Source: Metabacillus crassostreae (lineage in GTDB: Bacteria; Bacillota; Bacilli; Bacillales; Bacillaceae). From it: a stretch of 64,000 nt of DNA. Below are positions 43,839-53,885 of this stretch, in pieces. The stretch is from contig NZ_JAFBDU010000010.1 of assembly GCF_016908395.1 (NCBI RefSeq), positions 62,001-126,000 of the forward strand. The letters run 5' to 3'. A model generated the notes under the pieces. That model saw only the letters and a program-made list of their open reading frames with translations, ran no database searches and was not told where the DNA came from. Within the stretch, counting starts at the first letter, position 1; every line of letters begins with the position of its first letter. The translations under genes were made by a program, and so were the position numbers.

Positions 43839-45005
43839 TTATCCTACTTGATTTGGCACTTGAAACATGATAAAAGTCCCTAGTCCTTCTTTAGAGTCCA
43901 TTGTCATTTTTCCATCGAGAAGATCAATTCGCTCTTTCATACCAATTAAGCCAAATGATTTCTTATCTTTATTAGCGACTTTTTTCTTCATGTCAAACCC
44001 TTTACCATCATCTTTTATCACCAGTGTGATGGTTTCTTTTGTTACTTCTACCTTAACCGTAATTTCTGTAGCTTCAGCATGCTTTAAAGCATTTGTAACA
44101 GCTTCCTGTGCTAAGCGAAACAAAGCAACCTCAAACCTTGATGGTAAACGGTGATCATTCAATTCCCCAACACTTTGAAAAGTAATCTTCGTTTTTCCAT
44201 TATATTCTTCGATTGTGTTCATATATTTTCTGAGGGTTGGTATAAGCCCTAAGTCATCTAAAGCCATTGGTCTTAAGTCATAAATAATTCGTCTTACTTC
44301 ATATAAAGCATTTCGAACATTTGTCCTCAAGCTGCGAATTTCTTTAAAGCCCTCCTCAGCCCCTCGCTCACGATAAATACGTTCAATTAATTCAGAACGC
44401 ATCATCACATTTGCTAGCATTTGAGCAGGTCCATCATGAATTTCTCTAGAAACTCGCTTTCTTTCTTCCTCCTGAGCCTCAATAATCCGTAAGCCAAAAT
44501 CTTGCTTTTGTTGCGCATCCTCTAAAAGCAAACCTACTTGACGTAAATCACGACTTAAATAGTTTAACACTACCGTTATCTGACTAACAAGTGCCTCAGA
44601 TCTTTCGATAATCTCCTGCAGCCCTAGCAAACGGCGTTCTAGGTCATCACGACGGTCTCTAAGCTGCTTTTCATGCTGCTGAAGCATAGAGTGCTCAACC
44701 TGCAGCTTATGGGCCTTCTCGTAGGCGTCACGTATCTCTTCCTCAGAAAACTGCTTAAAGTGCTTACTAACCTCTGACAGACGATTTCGTGCAAAACGAG
44801 CATGAACCTCTAGCTTATCACCATCTTCAATGACCTTACCAACCTGAAGCTTTATATCTCTAAGTTCTTCGACTAAGCCTTCATACTGTTTTCGAGATTG
44901 TTCACCTATTTGAAAAATTTCGTCCTTACTTCCATCAACAGTCGAAATCATTTTATCTAAGACTTCATCAAGTAATTTACTATCAATTTTCTTGTTGGAG
45001 TTCAT
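43839..45005 (-). CDS. degS: Sensor histidine kinase DegS (cytosolic)
   Basis: A 388-residue kinase without transmembrane segments. N-terminal coiled-coil sensor domain (about 1-170), HisKA_3 box REIHDGPAQ with phospho-acceptor His190, and HATPase domain with N box (LAQEAVTNALKHA) and G1/G2 boxes (DDGKGFD, GLIGMKER). It phosphorylates DegU. GGAGGG precedes the ATG. It lies divergent from yvyE, as in B. subtilis. Confidence 0.96.
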   Translation of the reverse strand: MNSNKKIDSKLLDEVLDKMISTVDGSKDEIFQIGEQSRKQYEGLVEELRDIKLQVGKVIEDGDKLEVHARFARNRLSEVSKHFKQFSEEEIRDAYEKAHKLQVEHSMLQQHEKQLRDRRDDLERRLLGLQEIIERSEALVSQITVVLNYLSRDLRQVGLLLEDAQQKQDFGLRIIEAQEEERKRVSREIHDGPAQMLANVMMRSELIERIYRERGAEEGFKEIRSLRTNVRNALYEVRRIIYDLRPMALDDLGLIPTLRKYMNTIEEYNGKTKITFQSVGELNDHRLPSRFEVALFRLAQEAVTNALKHAEATEITVKVEVTKETITLVIKDDGKGFDMKKKVANKDKKSFGLIGMKERIDLLDGKMTMDSKEGLGTFIMFQVPNQVG

Positions 45006-45191
45006 TTTTTTCCCTCCGCTTAGTATGTATATAATAAAAAGATGCTCGAGATTTACCGTATGAAAATTCGACGAAATATCTCACTCTTTTTAGTTTGTCA
45101 CATTAATAACATTTGAAGTAAAAAAAATGTCGTTTTATAATAAAGAAATATGCTATTCTAAATTTGCTTGCTTGTCAGGAGGTGTACAAGC

Positions 45192-45830
45192 ATGCTTTCA
45201 CATTATTATACCGTAAAAGGCTATGGAGAGCATGAAATAATTATCCAGAAATCCCGTTTTATTTGTTATACACAAAGGGCTACAACTGAAGAAGAAGCGA
45301 TAAGCTTTATTCAAAAAATAAAAAAGCAGCATCATGATGCAAATCACAATTGCTCTGCTTACTTAATCGGCGAACATAATTCCATTCAAAAAGCGAATGA
45401 TGATGGTGAACCAAGTGGTACCGCCGGTGTTCCGATGCTAGAGGTTCTTAAAAAGAAAAACCTCAAGGATACCGTAGTAGTTGTTACCCGTTATTTCGGT
45501 GGAATTAAACTCGGTGGTGGCGGATTAATCCGTGCTTATGGGAAATCTGTTTCAGAAGGACTTCAAGCAGCAGGAATTGTCGAAAGAAAGCTCATGCGTG
45601 TGATGCATACGAAGATTGACTATACATGGTTGGGGAAAGTGGAAAATGAATTACGTTCTTCCACATATTTATTAAAGGAAATTCATTATTTAAATGACGT
45701 TGAAGTGGAAGCCTATGTAGAAGAAGAGAAAAAGCAGGCTTTTTCCGAATGGATGACAGAGTTGACGAATGGGAAGAGTGAAATTTCTGAAGGTGATGTT
45801 ACTTATTTGGAGGAGCAGGTAGAAATTTGA
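45192..45830 (+). CDS. yvyE: YigZ/IMPACT family protein YvyE
   Basis: A 212-residue protein with an N-terminal UPF0029/IMPACT domain (EIIIQKSRFICYTQRA, HNCSAYLIGE, DDGEPSGTAGVPML, VTRYFGGIKLGGGGLIRAYG) and a C-terminal DUF1949 domain. The biochemical role in bacteria is unclear; IMPACT relatives regulate eIF2 kinase in eukaryotes. The start at 45192 has AGGAGGTG six bases upstream; an earlier TTG in frame (45168) lies before this site. Confidence 0.92.
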   Translation: MLSHYYTVKGYGEHEIIIQKSRFICYTQRATTEEEAISFIQKIKKQHHDANHNCSAYLIGEHNSIQKANDDGEPSGTAGVPMLEVLKKKNLKDTVVVVTRYFGGIKLGGGGLIRAYGKSVSEGLQAAGIVERKLMRVMHTKIDYTWLGKVENELRSSTYLLKEIHYLNDVEVEAYVEEEKKQAFSEWMTELTNGKSEISEGDVTYLEEQVEI

Positions 45831-45849
45831 ATAACTGAGGAGAAATTTT

Positions 45850-46887
45850 ATGAATAGAAAAGATATGAAGAAAGTGAAAAAGAAGAAGAAACGTCCGATA
45901 TTAAGACGTATTTTAGGTTTATTTCTACTCTTATTTCTAGGTGTTGGACTTTATCTAGGATATGTATTTTATCAAACATTAGATGCTGCCAATGATTCCT
46001 ATGATGATTTAGGACGTGACAAATCAAAATTAAGGGATTATGCGGTGAATATCTCAAATGATCCGGTATCTATTTTGTTACTTGGAGTTGAAGATTATTC
46101 TAGTGGCGGTAAAGGTGGCCGTTCTGATACGTTAATGGTCGCTACCTTTAATCCTGAGGATCAATCAATGAAGCTGTTAAGTATTCCACGTGATACACGT
46201 GTAGAAATTCCTGAAGAGGGACTAGATAAAATAAATCATTCCTTCTCAAAAGGTGGAAAAGAGCTGACGATTGATACTGTTGAAGACTTTCTTGAAATAC
46301 CAATAGATTATTATGCAACTGTTAATTTTGACGGATTTAAAAATATTGTTGATATCGTAGGTGGAATTACTGTTGATGTTCCTTTTAATTTCACTCAAAA
46401 TAGTGATGATCCTAAAGCAGAGAAACTTGAATTTTACAAGGGTCCAATGGAATTAGATGGAAGGTACGCCCTTGCATACGCTAGAATGCGTATGCAAGAT
46501 CCTAAAAACGATATTGGACGTAATGAAAGACAGCAAGAAGTTGTTAAAGCAATTATCAAAGAAGTTGCTTCTGCTGGTACACTATTTAAAGTTGATCAAC
46601 TAACTGATGAAGTAGGGAAAAATGTCGAAACAAATATGAGGGTATCAGAGTTATTAGGTTTTTATCAAAAATACTCCAATTTTAGCACAAGCAGTATAGA
46701 GACAATCAAATTAGAAGGTGTCGGCCAAAAAATTGATGGAATATCATATTGGCTCCCAGAAGAAGAAAGCGTGATTGAAACACAAGATATCCTTAAATCA
46801 CATTTAGGAATACAAACAAGTGGTTTGTCGTCAGATGACACTGGATCAGCAGATGAATTAGAATCAACATCATCAAGTGAACAATAA
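45850..46887 (+). CDS. tagV: LytR-CpsA-Psr family wall polymer ligase (TagV-type)
   Basis: A 345-residue LCP protein: basic N-terminus, one membrane anchor (about 23-42), then the extracytoplasmic LCP domain with GGRSDTLMVATFNP and SIPRDTRV, whose Arg/Asp residues bind polyprenyl phosphate, and a Ser/Glu-rich tail. LCP enzymes attach wall teichoic acid to peptidoglycan. The position between yvyE and tagO corresponds to B. subtilis tagV (yvhJ). GAGGAG precedes the ATG, 19 bp after yvyE. Confidence 0.9.
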   Translation: MNRKDMKKVKKKKKRPILRRILGLFLLLFLGVGLYLGYVFYQTLDAANDSYDDLGRDKSKLRDYAVNISNDPVSILLLGVEDYSSGGKGGRSDTLMVATFNPEDQSMKLLSIPRDTRVEIPEEGLDKINHSFSKGGKELTIDTVEDFLEIPIDYYATVNFDGFKNIVDIVGGITVDVPFNFTQNSDDPKAEKLEFYKGPMELDGRYALAYARMRMQDPKNDIGRNERQQEVVKAIIKEVASAGTLFKVDQLTDEVGKNVETNMRVSELLGFYQKYSNFSTSSIETIKLEGVGQKIDGISYWLPEEESVIETQDILKSHLGIQTSGLSSDDTGSADELESTSSSEQ

Positions 46888-46933
46888 AAAAGCAGGTGAA
46901 CGATTTTTATTAATCGTTTCACCTGCTTTTTTT
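46885..46933. terminator. Bidirectional terminator between tagV and tagO
   Basis: AAAAAAGCAGGTGA-ACGATT pairs with AATCGT-TTCACCTGCTTTTTT, a long nearly perfect hairpin with A and T runs on either side, serving both convergent genes. Confidence 0.93.
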
Positions 46934-48014
46934 AATTATCCTTCTGTGGCTTCTTAACAGCTGTTAACCTTCTAAATGTATTAATAAGAGGTTTACGGTT
47001 CATACCAATTAAACCAACTAATTCTGCGATAAACTGAATCGCAAGCAATAAAATCATCATAAGAAGTAATGAAAGCCATAAAGTTGCATTTGAGAAAATT
47101 ATTGCTGAAAAGCCAAAGCATGCGCTAAAGAAATAGATAATCAATACAGATGCTCTATGACTGAAACCAAGATCTACAAGGCAGTAATGTAGATGCAGTT
47201 TATCTGGAGCTGCAATACTTCGCTTATTTAAAAATCTCCTAATGATCGCAAATACTGTATCAAAAATCGGTACAGCTAAGACAATAATTGGAATAACAAA
47301 ACTGAATAACGTAAGGTTTTTAAACAATCCTAACATTGAAATAATTGAGATTGAGTAACCTAAAAATAACGCTCCAGTATCACCCATAAATATTTTTGCT
47401 GGGTAAAAATTATGAACAAGAAACCCTAATGAACTACCAATTAATATTGTACATAACGCAATAACAACAATCTGAGAATCCGCAAATGCCATAATCAGAA
47501 TGCTTGTCATGGCAATTGATGATACACCTGCTGCTAAGCCATCAAGTCCATCAATTAAATTAATAGCATTTGTAATCGCAACAATCCATAAAACAGTAAC
47601 AGGGTAACTCCAAACACCCAATTGAACAGTTTCGAAAAATGGTACCGTGATTTTTTCTACCAGTAATCCTGATGATGCAACAACTATCGCTGCAATTAAT
47701 TGACCTAAAAATTTATATCGTGCTGGTAATGTGAAGCGATCGTCCAGAATTCCAATCAAAATAATAATGAATGCCCCAATAATTACTTCATTCATATGCT
47801 GAGATTGGGGGTTTAAATATAGGAAACCAGCAATTACACCAATGAAAATGGCAAGTCCACCCATTCTCGGCATAATTTCCTTATGAATCTTACGTGTATT
47901 TGGTTGATCTGTAGCACCAATTTTAATCGCAATCTTCTTTACTAAAGGAGTAATAAAGACAGCAACAGCAAAGGATAGAATAAAAGCTACAATATAGTCA
48001 ATATAAGAATGCAT
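46932..48014 (-). CDS. tagO: Undecaprenyl-phosphate GlcNAc-1-phosphate transferase TagO
   Basis: A 360-residue polytopic membrane enzyme of the MraY/WecA family with about ten or eleven membrane segments. Catalytic motifs include the Asp pair in GATDQPNTRKIH, NLIDGLDGLAAG and FMGDTGALFLGY. It starts wall teichoic or teichuronic-type polymer synthesis by putting GlcNAc-1-P on undecaprenyl phosphate. It opens the polysaccharide locus of the window. Confidence 0.95.
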   Translation of the reverse strand: MHSYIDYIVAFILSFAVAVFITPLVKKIAIKIGATDQPNTRKIHKEIMPRMGGLAIFIGVIAGFLYLNPQSQHMNEVIIGAFIIILIGILDDRFTLPARYKFLGQLIAAIVVASSGLLVEKITVPFFETVQLGVWSYPVTVLWIVAITNAINLIDGLDGLAAGVSSIAMTSILIMAFADSQIVVIALCTILIGSSLGFLVHNFYPAKIFMGDTGALFLGYSISIISMLGLFKNLTLFSFVIPIIVLAVPIFDTVFAIIRRFLNKRSIAAPDKLHLHYCLVDLGFSHRASVLIIYFFSACFGFSAIIFSNATLWLSLLLMMILLLAIQFIAELVGLIGMNRKPLINTFRRLTAVKKPQKDN

Positions 48015-48053
48015 CGTTTACCCCCACTTTTGTGAGAAATTTACACTTCCTCC

Positions 48054-48081
48054 ATCATAGCAAATTTTCTTTAACTTTCAA
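48054..48081 (-). promoter_or_regulatory. SigA promoter of tagO
   Basis: Minus strand TTGAAA (48076-48081), 16 bases, TATGAT (48054-48059) with a TG extension, about 40 bp upstream of the start codon. Confidence 0.7.
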
Positions 48082-48158
48082 TTGTTTTTTTCTTAATTAT
48101 TATTAGCATGAACAAAAGGTCCAAAACATATTGAAAGATCAGGAGTAAGAAAAATTTA

Positions 48159-49280
48159 CTATTTAAGAAGTTGTTTATAAAAAGCTAAAAGTTTTTTTTC
48201 TTCAAGATTCCAATTATATTTTGAGGTGAAAGCTTCCTTGCCACTTTCTCCTAACTCTATTACCTGTTTCGGATCCTCTAATAAAGTCAGAATAGCCTTT
48301 GCTATTGATTGTGGTCGTTCAGGATTTATCATTAATCCACTATTAGACGATTCTACCACTTTCCGATAATGAGGAAAATCAGAAGCAATCACTGCAACTC
48401 CTGCTGCCATATATTCAAAAAGTTTATTCGGTAAGCAAACTAAATGGTTTGGTACTGGTAAATAGGGAATAATACCAATAGATGCCTTGGCCAAGTGCTC
48501 TTCAATCTTTTCATATGGAACTTTACCCTTAAATACAACTTTATCTTTTAATCCATTTTCTAAAACAAGTTCATGAATTTTCTTTTCAAAGGCACTAGAT
48601 TCAAAACTCCCAACAAATACAAGCTTAGCTTCTGACTTTAGCTTTGCAGCATGAGAAAATCCAACTATTAATTCTTCAATACCTCTAATTGGTGTAATAC
48701 CCCCTAAATATAAGATATAATCCTTCTCCTTGTATCCTGACTTAATAGGAGGAAACATATCTGGTAGTGGATAGTTTTCAATTTTACATGAGGTATACCT
48801 TTGGTATCTTTCACCAACTTCTTCAGTTGTGTAGATCACACCTGATAGAATAGGTAATGATATTTTCTCGATCAATTCATAAACCAGTCTCACAGGATGC
48901 TTTATCCACTTTTTCAAATACTTCTTACTCATAATTGCATTAGGATAGTGTTCATGCACATCAAAAATGACTGGCTTCTTCGTAAAAATACGTAATAATA
49001 CTCCAACAGGTAAAAGCTCTGGGTCGTGAAAATGATAGAGATCAGCCTTTGTTTTCTTTGCTAATTGAAAAACTGAAAATGCATGTAGAAATCTTTTCCA
49101 CTCTTTTTTTGGTTTCTCTATTGGCACAAGCCGAATATCATCGTTTTCTATTTTTATTTCAGGCTTAGGTGCTAATAACGTCACATCATATCCTGCATTT
49201 TTTAATGATTTACATTGCTTATGGTATATTCGTCCATCATAAGCATGATGGACTGTCGTTAATACACAAATTTTCGTCAT
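48159..49280 (-). CDS. GT4-family glycosyltransferase
   Basis: A 373-residue GT-B glycosyltransferase. N-terminal half: TTVHHAYDGRIYHKQCKSLKNAGYDVTLL and FHDPELLPVG. C-terminal half: YLGGITPIRGIEELI, PNKLFEYMAAGVAVIASDFPHY with the nucleotide-sugar-binding Glu. It adds a sugar to the surface polymer; donor and linkage cannot be told. The ATG at 49280 with AAAGGA upstream is chosen over 49322, whose 14 extra residues do not fit the family. Confidence 0.85.
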   Translation of the reverse strand: MTKICVLTTVHHAYDGRIYHKQCKSLKNAGYDVTLLAPKPEIKIENDDIRLVPIEKPKKEWKRFLHAFSVFQLAKKTKADLYHFHDPELLPVGVLLRIFTKKPVIFDVHEHYPNAIMSKKYLKKWIKHPVRLVYELIEKISLPILSGVIYTTEEVGERYQRYTSCKIENYPLPDMFPPIKSGYKEKDYILYLGGITPIRGIEELIVGFSHAAKLKSEAKLVFVGSFESSAFEKKIHELVLENGLKDKVVFKGKVPYEKIEEHLAKASIGIIPYLPVPNHLVCLPNKLFEYMAAGVAVIASDFPHYRKVVESSNSGLMINPERPQSIAKAILTLLEDPKQVIELGESGKEAFTSKYNWNLEEKKLLAFYKQLLK

Positions 49281-49379
49281 AATATCATATCCTTTTACAT
49301 ATCCAAGTTGTAACTTTTCCAATTATACTTTACACTATAATATTGATAATTCCTAATTTTTTTATGGAAAGGATCATCT

Positions 49380-50624
49380 ATGAAAATAGTCTATATTACT
49401 CAGCATTTTCCACCTGAAATAGGTGCCGCACAAGGACGAGCTTATGATATGAGTTCAAATCTATCAAACTTGGGTCATGATGTACATGTCCTAACAACCT
49501 TCCCTAACTCACTGCCAATAAAAAAGGTATTTAAAAAAGAGAAGGTTAACCATTTAACAGTTTATCGTTCTTTTCGAATTAGAGATACGAAAACAAGCTC
49601 CATACGCAGACTAGCAAATTACTTGTCCTTTATGGTTTCAAGCTGTATATCTGGTTTATTCATAAAAAAACCAGATGTTATTTATGCGACATCTCCTCAA
49701 TTATTTCAAGGAGTAACAGGATACTTTTTAAGCAGAGTACACAGAACAAAGTTCGTTTTTGAAATTCGTGATTTGTGGGTAGATTTTGCCGAACTTTTAG
49801 GACAGTTTAAAAACACAAAATTATTAAATCTCGCTCGCAAGCTTGAAAACTTTCTTTATAGAAAAGCAGACCATATTATAGTTGTGACACAAGGATACAA
49901 ACAGCGCCTTATTGACCAAGGAATACCAGAAGAGAAAATTACCGTTGTGCCAAATGGAGTAAATCCTAATACATTAAACCAAATCACAACACAACCGTCA
50001 TTATCAATAAAACAACAATACAATCTAGAAAATAAATTTCTTGTTCTTTATGCAGGAAACATTGGAGCTGCTCAAGGACTAGATACCATCATTTCTGCTG
50101 CAGACCAATTAAAAGATGACACCTCTATTACCTTTATGATTATTGGTGAGGGAGTGGAAAAACAATCATTAATTGATCGTGCAAAATCCCTTCAGCTGAC
50201 AAATATTTTATTCGTCGACAGCAAAAAAAAGGAAGAGCTAACTAGCTACTATGAGGCAGCTGATATTGGAATTGTTTCACTTAAAAAACACCCTTTATTT
50301 GAAATAACAATTCCTTCAAAGGTATTTGATTACATGTCAATGTCAACTCCAGTCCTTATCGGTGTTAATGGTGAAGCAAGAGAAATTGTTGAGAAACATC
50401 ATGCCGGTTTTTACTTCGAGCCGGAGAACCCAGATGATTTTATCAAAGCATTGAAATATGCTCAAGCTCATCCAGAAGAATTAAAAGACATTAGACTAAA
50501 CGTTAAACATGAATTACTTCAATCATTCAATCGTGAGACACAGGCTATTAAATTATCTGATACTCTAAGAAATTTGACGAAATCCACTCGTAAAGAGTTG
50601 CAAAAAAAGACGACTAGTTTATAA
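49380..50624 (+). CDS. GT4-family glycosyltransferase (WbuB-like)
   Basis: A 414-residue GT-B enzyme: ITQHFPPEIGAAQGRAYDMSSNL at the N-terminus, PDVIYATSPQLFQGV and VPNGVNPN in the middle, and IPSKVFDYMSMSTPVLIGVNGEA at the C-terminal donor site. This layout is common for WbuB/CapM-type transferases that add amino sugars. It is the only plus-strand gene in the polysaccharide locus and is divergent from the preceding glycosyltransferase. Confidence 0.87.
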   Translation: MKIVYITQHFPPEIGAAQGRAYDMSSNLSNLGHDVHVLTTFPNSLPIKKVFKKEKVNHLTVYRSFRIRDTKTSSIRRLANYLSFMVSSCISGLFIKKPDVIYATSPQLFQGVTGYFLSRVHRTKFVFEIRDLWVDFAELLGQFKNTKLLNLARKLENFLYRKADHIIVVTQGYKQRLIDQGIPEEKITVVPNGVNPNTLNQITTQPSLSIKQQYNLENKFLVLYAGNIGAAQGLDTIISAADQLKDDTSITFMIIGEGVEKQSLIDRAKSLQLTNILFVDSKKKEELTSYYEAADIGIVSLKKHPLFEITIPSKVFDYMSMSTPVLIGVNGEAREIVEKHHAGFYFEPENPDDFIKALKYAQAHPEELKDIRLNVKHELLQSFNRETQAIKLSDTLRNLTKSTRKELQKKTTSL

Positions 50625-50642
50625 CACTAATCGTCTTTTTTA
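50603..50642. terminator. Bidirectional terminator between the glycosyltransferase gene and mnaA
   Basis: AAAAGACGACTAGT pairs with ACTAATCGTCTTTT around TTATAAC, with A and T runs. It overlaps the last codons of the plus-strand gene and ends just before the mnaA stop. Confidence 0.9.
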
Positions 50643-51788
50643 TTATGGTTGAAATCTCTCTGGCTTTTCATCATGTTTGCCAAAATGCTGTAATATCGCT
50701 CTAACAATCCGGTTAGATGCATTTCCATCACCGTATGGGTTTGACGCTTTTGACATGCCTTCATACGCCTCTTTATTATTTAATAGCTCATACGCTAGTG
50801 AATAGATTGTTTCTTCATCTGTACCTGCTAGCTTTAATGTTCCAGCCTCAATACCTTCTGGACGTTCCGTTGTATCACGCAATACCAATACAGGGACTCC
50901 TAATGATGGCGCTTCTTCTTGTACCCCACCAGAATCCGTTAAAATAATATAAGCACGAGATGCAAAGTTATGGAAGTCATACACACCAAGTGGTTCAATT
51001 AAATGAATTCTAGAATCTTTGCCAAGAATTTCGTCTGCAACCTCACGAACTGCTGGATTTAAATGAACAGGATATACCACCTGGACATCCTCATGCTCTG
51101 TAACAAGACGCTTAATCGCACGGAACATGTTTCTCATTGGTTCCCCTAAATTTTCACGACGGTGAGCGGTTAGGAGAATCATTCTGTCAGAACCAACTTT
51201 TTCTAACACTTCATGTGAATAATCAGCTTTAACTGTTGTTTTTAATGCGTCAATTGCTGTGTTACCAGTAACATAGATTGTTTCTGCCTTCTTGTTTTCT
51301 TGAAGTAAATTCTGTTCAGACTTATCAGTCGGTGAAAAATGAAGATCTGCAATAACACCTGTAATTTGTCTATTTACTTCCTCAGGAAATGGTGAATATT
51401 TATTCCATGTTCTCAAGCCTGCTTCAACATGACCAACTGCAATTTGATTATATAATGCAGCTAAGCTAGCAACAAACGTTGTCGTTGTATCACCATGAAC
51501 CAGAACAAGATCTGGCTTTACTTCCTTCATTACTTCATCTAAGCCTTCTAATGCACGTGTAGTAACACCTGTTAATGTTTGACGATCTTTCATAATATTT
51601 AAGTCATGATCTGGTTTTACCTCAAATAATTCTAGTACCTGATCTAGCATTTGACGATGCTGTGCTGTCACCGTTACAATGGACTCTATTTCTGCTGGAA
51701 ATTTTTCTAATTCAAGAACAAGAGGCGCCATCTTTATTGCCTCAGGTCTTGTTCCGAAAATTGTCATAACTTTTATTTTACGATCCAT
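50643..51788 (-). CDS. mnaA: UDP-N-acetylglucosamine 2-epimerase
   Basis: A 381-residue non-hydrolysing epimerase converting UDP-GlcNAc to UDP-ManNAc. Family motifs: GTRPEAIKMAPL, VHGDTTT, HVEAGLRTWNKYSPFPEE, HRRENLGEPM and TDSGGVQEEAPSLG. UDP-ManNAc is needed for the wall teichoic acid linkage unit and is the substrate of the UDP-ManNAc dehydrogenase encoded 3 kb away. AAAGGAGA precedes the ATG. Confidence 0.96.
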   Translation of the reverse strand: MDRKIKVMTIFGTRPEAIKMAPLVLELEKFPAEIESIVTVTAQHRQMLDQVLELFEVKPDHDLNIMKDRQTLTGVTTRALEGLDEVMKEVKPDLVLVHGDTTTTFVASLAALYNQIAVGHVEAGLRTWNKYSPFPEEVNRQITGVIADLHFSPTDKSEQNLLQENKKAETIYVTGNTAIDALKTTVKADYSHEVLEKVGSDRMILLTAHRRENLGEPMRNMFRAIKRLVTEHEDVQVVYPVHLNPAVREVADEILGKDSRIHLIEPLGVYDFHNFASRAYIILTDSGGVQEEAPSLGVPVLVLRDTTERPEGIEAGTLKLAGTDEETIYSLAYELLNNKEAYEGMSKASNPYGDGNASNRIVRAILQHFGKHDEKPERFQP

Positions 51789-51877
51789 TTTACTTATATC
51801 TCCTTTATTACATATCTATAATAAAACTAGCATATTTTAAGTTTTTCCACAAATTTCATTGCATCTAAGTCATTACT

Positions 51878-51914
51878 ATACAGAAAAGTGGTGTTACAGT
51901 TAAAACACCACTTT
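51878..51914 (-). terminator. Intrinsic terminator of the wall-polymer export operon
   Basis: Perfect eleven-base arms AAAGTGGTGTT (51885-51895) and AACACCACTTT (51904-51914), 16 bp past the glycosyltransferase stop. Confidence 0.82.
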
Positions 51915-51930
51915 CTAATCATTTACCTAT

Positions 51931-53151
51931 TTATATTTTCTTATAAAACTCAACTAACTTCAAGCTTTCATCATCCCATGTAAGCTCTCTTTGTGCATTT
52001 AAACAATTCTTTTTAAAAATTTCATACTTATTTTCAATTTCATATATTCCATTAATAATTCCATTAACTGTTTCTTCTACTAAAACACCTGTTTTATATT
52101 CTTCAATGATAACTGATTTTCCAGGGTGATTTGAAGATACCGTAGGAATACCTGCTTGTATATATTCAAAAATTTTATTAGGTGTCGAGTAAAAGTTGTT
52201 CTTGGATATTTTCTCGTACATGACAAGTCCTATATGTGCCTGCTTCGTGTAATGTATCAATTCTTCTGATGGTACTTGATCGTGAAAGAAGACTTTTTTA
52301 GAAAGATTTAGCGCTTGTACTTGATCAATTAATTCACCTTTTAATACACCAGAACCAATTAATACCAACTTGTATTTATCAGGAAGTCTTGTTAGAGATT
52401 CTATGATTAACTTTAAGCCTCTATATTGAGAAAAGCCACCTTGATAAATTAAAATGACATCTTCATTATCAAATTTAAACTTCGATGCGAGTGATTTTAT
52501 AGACGTATTCAATTCATCTTCGTTAATAATAGGTATATTTTGAACAAGCAAACTAGGCTTTTCACCATATCTATCAAATAAGTATTTCCTCAAATACGTA
52601 TTTACCGTAATGAAAAAATCCACCTTCTGAAATAGAAATTTTTCAACCCGGTATCCAACAAACCGATCTAATTGATTACGCCCTGCCATTTCATTAAATA
52701 TTTCATGTGAATCATAAACTAACTTACTTGAAAAATCATTTGCTAGCATTGATCCTTGCCATAATGTATTTAAATCATGACAGTGAATAACATCAATATT
52801 AATTCCCTTTACAGATAGTTTGACCTTTTTGTAAAATTCATAATAAGCTATATAGTCCTTCACAATCTTAACAAGAGGTCTTCGTGCTATCCAAACTAGA
52901 GTGGATTTTGCGTTAAAGTTGCTCTTACTTTTCCTATTACCTTCGCTTAATGTAATTGATGATTTCATACTCTTTACAGAAATCTTAATAGGTAAGATAG
53001 TAATGTTTTTATGTATAAAAGGAGCAGGCTCCTTATATTCCTTTACACAAGCTATAAAAACCTGATGTCCTGCTTCAGCTAATGCATGTGCCTCTCGCTT
53101 TACTCTTGCATCATAATGTATGTCTTTATATAAAAGCATCAATATATTCAT
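51931..53151 (-). CDS. GT4-family glycosyltransferase at the end of the exporter operon
   Basis: A 406-residue GT-B enzyme with LLYKDIHYDARVKREAHAL, CHDLNTLWQG, IYQGGFSQYRGL and PNKIFEYIQAGIPTVSS. The start overlaps the ABC ATPase stop by four bases, so it is co-expressed with the exporter. Acceptor and donor are not predictable. Confidence 0.87.
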   Translation of the reverse strand: MNILMLLYKDIHYDARVKREAHALAEAGHQVFIACVKEYKEPAPFIHKNITILPIKISVKSMKSSITLSEGNRKSKSNFNAKSTLVWIARRPLVKIVKDYIAYYEFYKKVKLSVKGINIDVIHCHDLNTLWQGSMLANDFSSKLVYDSHEIFNEMAGRNQLDRFVGYRVEKFLFQKVDFFITVNTYLRKYLFDRYGEKPSLLVQNIPIINEDELNTSIKSLASKFKFDNEDVILIYQGGFSQYRGLKLIIESLTRLPDKYKLVLIGSGVLKGELIDQVQALNLSKKVFFHDQVPSEELIHYTKQAHIGLVMYEKISKNNFYSTPNKIFEYIQAGIPTVSSNHPGKSVIIEEYKTGVLVEETVNGIINGIYEIENKYEIFKKNCLNAQRELTWDDESLKLVEFYKKI

Positions 53152-53885
53152 TTAGAAGCACTACTCTTCATAAACGCATCGTATTCTTCAATAATAGGAC
53201 CTGTCTCACCTGCTGCCTTTTGCTCTCCTAAGTGAATCCAAACTACTCGATCACATATGGATTTAACAAGATTAGATGAATGTGTTACAAGGATAACCGT
53301 TCGATCTTGTTTGATTTTCTCAGTTATGGCTTGTCTACATTTTTGTTGAAATGCAGCGTCTCCAACTCCTAATACTTCATCAATAAGAAGAATTTCTGGA
53401 TCAAGAGATATGGCAGTTGCAAATGCTAGTCGTGATTTCATACCTGCAGAGTAAGTTCTCACCGGTTTATTTATAAAGTTTCCTAGCTCTGAAAACTCAA
53501 TAATATCATCAATCTTTTCTTCGATAGACTTCTTTGTATGCCCTAATAATAATCCATTTAAATAAATATTCTCAATTCCAGGTAATTCAGGTTGGAAACC
53601 AGCCCCAAGTGAGAGCAACACTGGGTGTTGGTCATTATAAATATTAAAATTCCCTTTGTCAGGAGATATTAACCCACTTAGCAGCTTGAGAAGAGTACTT
53701 TTCCCAGATCCATTTCGTCCAATAATCCCGAGAACTTCACCTTTTTTCACTTCAAAGTTTAACCCCTTTAATGCCCAAAAGCGATCCTCTTTTTTATGAA
53801 GGTTAAATAGTTTTTTTAATGGTTTTTCTGTATATTCAGGATAAGAAACCCACAAGTCTTTTACTTCTATTATATTTTGAGTCAT
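53148..53885 (-). CDS. Polysaccharide/teichoic acid export ABC ATPase (TagH-like)
   Basis: A 245-residue ATPase of the Wzt/KpsT/TagH type with Walker A GRNGSGKST, signature YSAGMKSRL, Walker B ILLIDEVLGVGD and H-loop VTHSS. It lacks the long C-terminal domain of B. subtilis TagH and so resembles short polysaccharide exporters. It pairs with the permease encoded just upstream (one-base overlap, TAATG). Confidence 0.9.
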   Translation of the reverse strand: MTQNIIEVKDLWVSYPEYTEKPLKKLFNLHKKEDRFWALKGLNFEVKKGEVLGIIGRNGSGKSTLLKLLSGLISPDKGNFNIYNDQHPVLLSLGAGFQPELPGIENIYLNGLLLGHTKKSIEEKIDDIIEFSELGNFINKPVRTYSAGMKSRLAFATAISLDPEILLIDEVLGVGDAAFQQKCRQAITEKIKQDRTVILVTHSSNLVKSICDRVVWIHLGEQKAAGETGPIIEEYDAFMKSSASK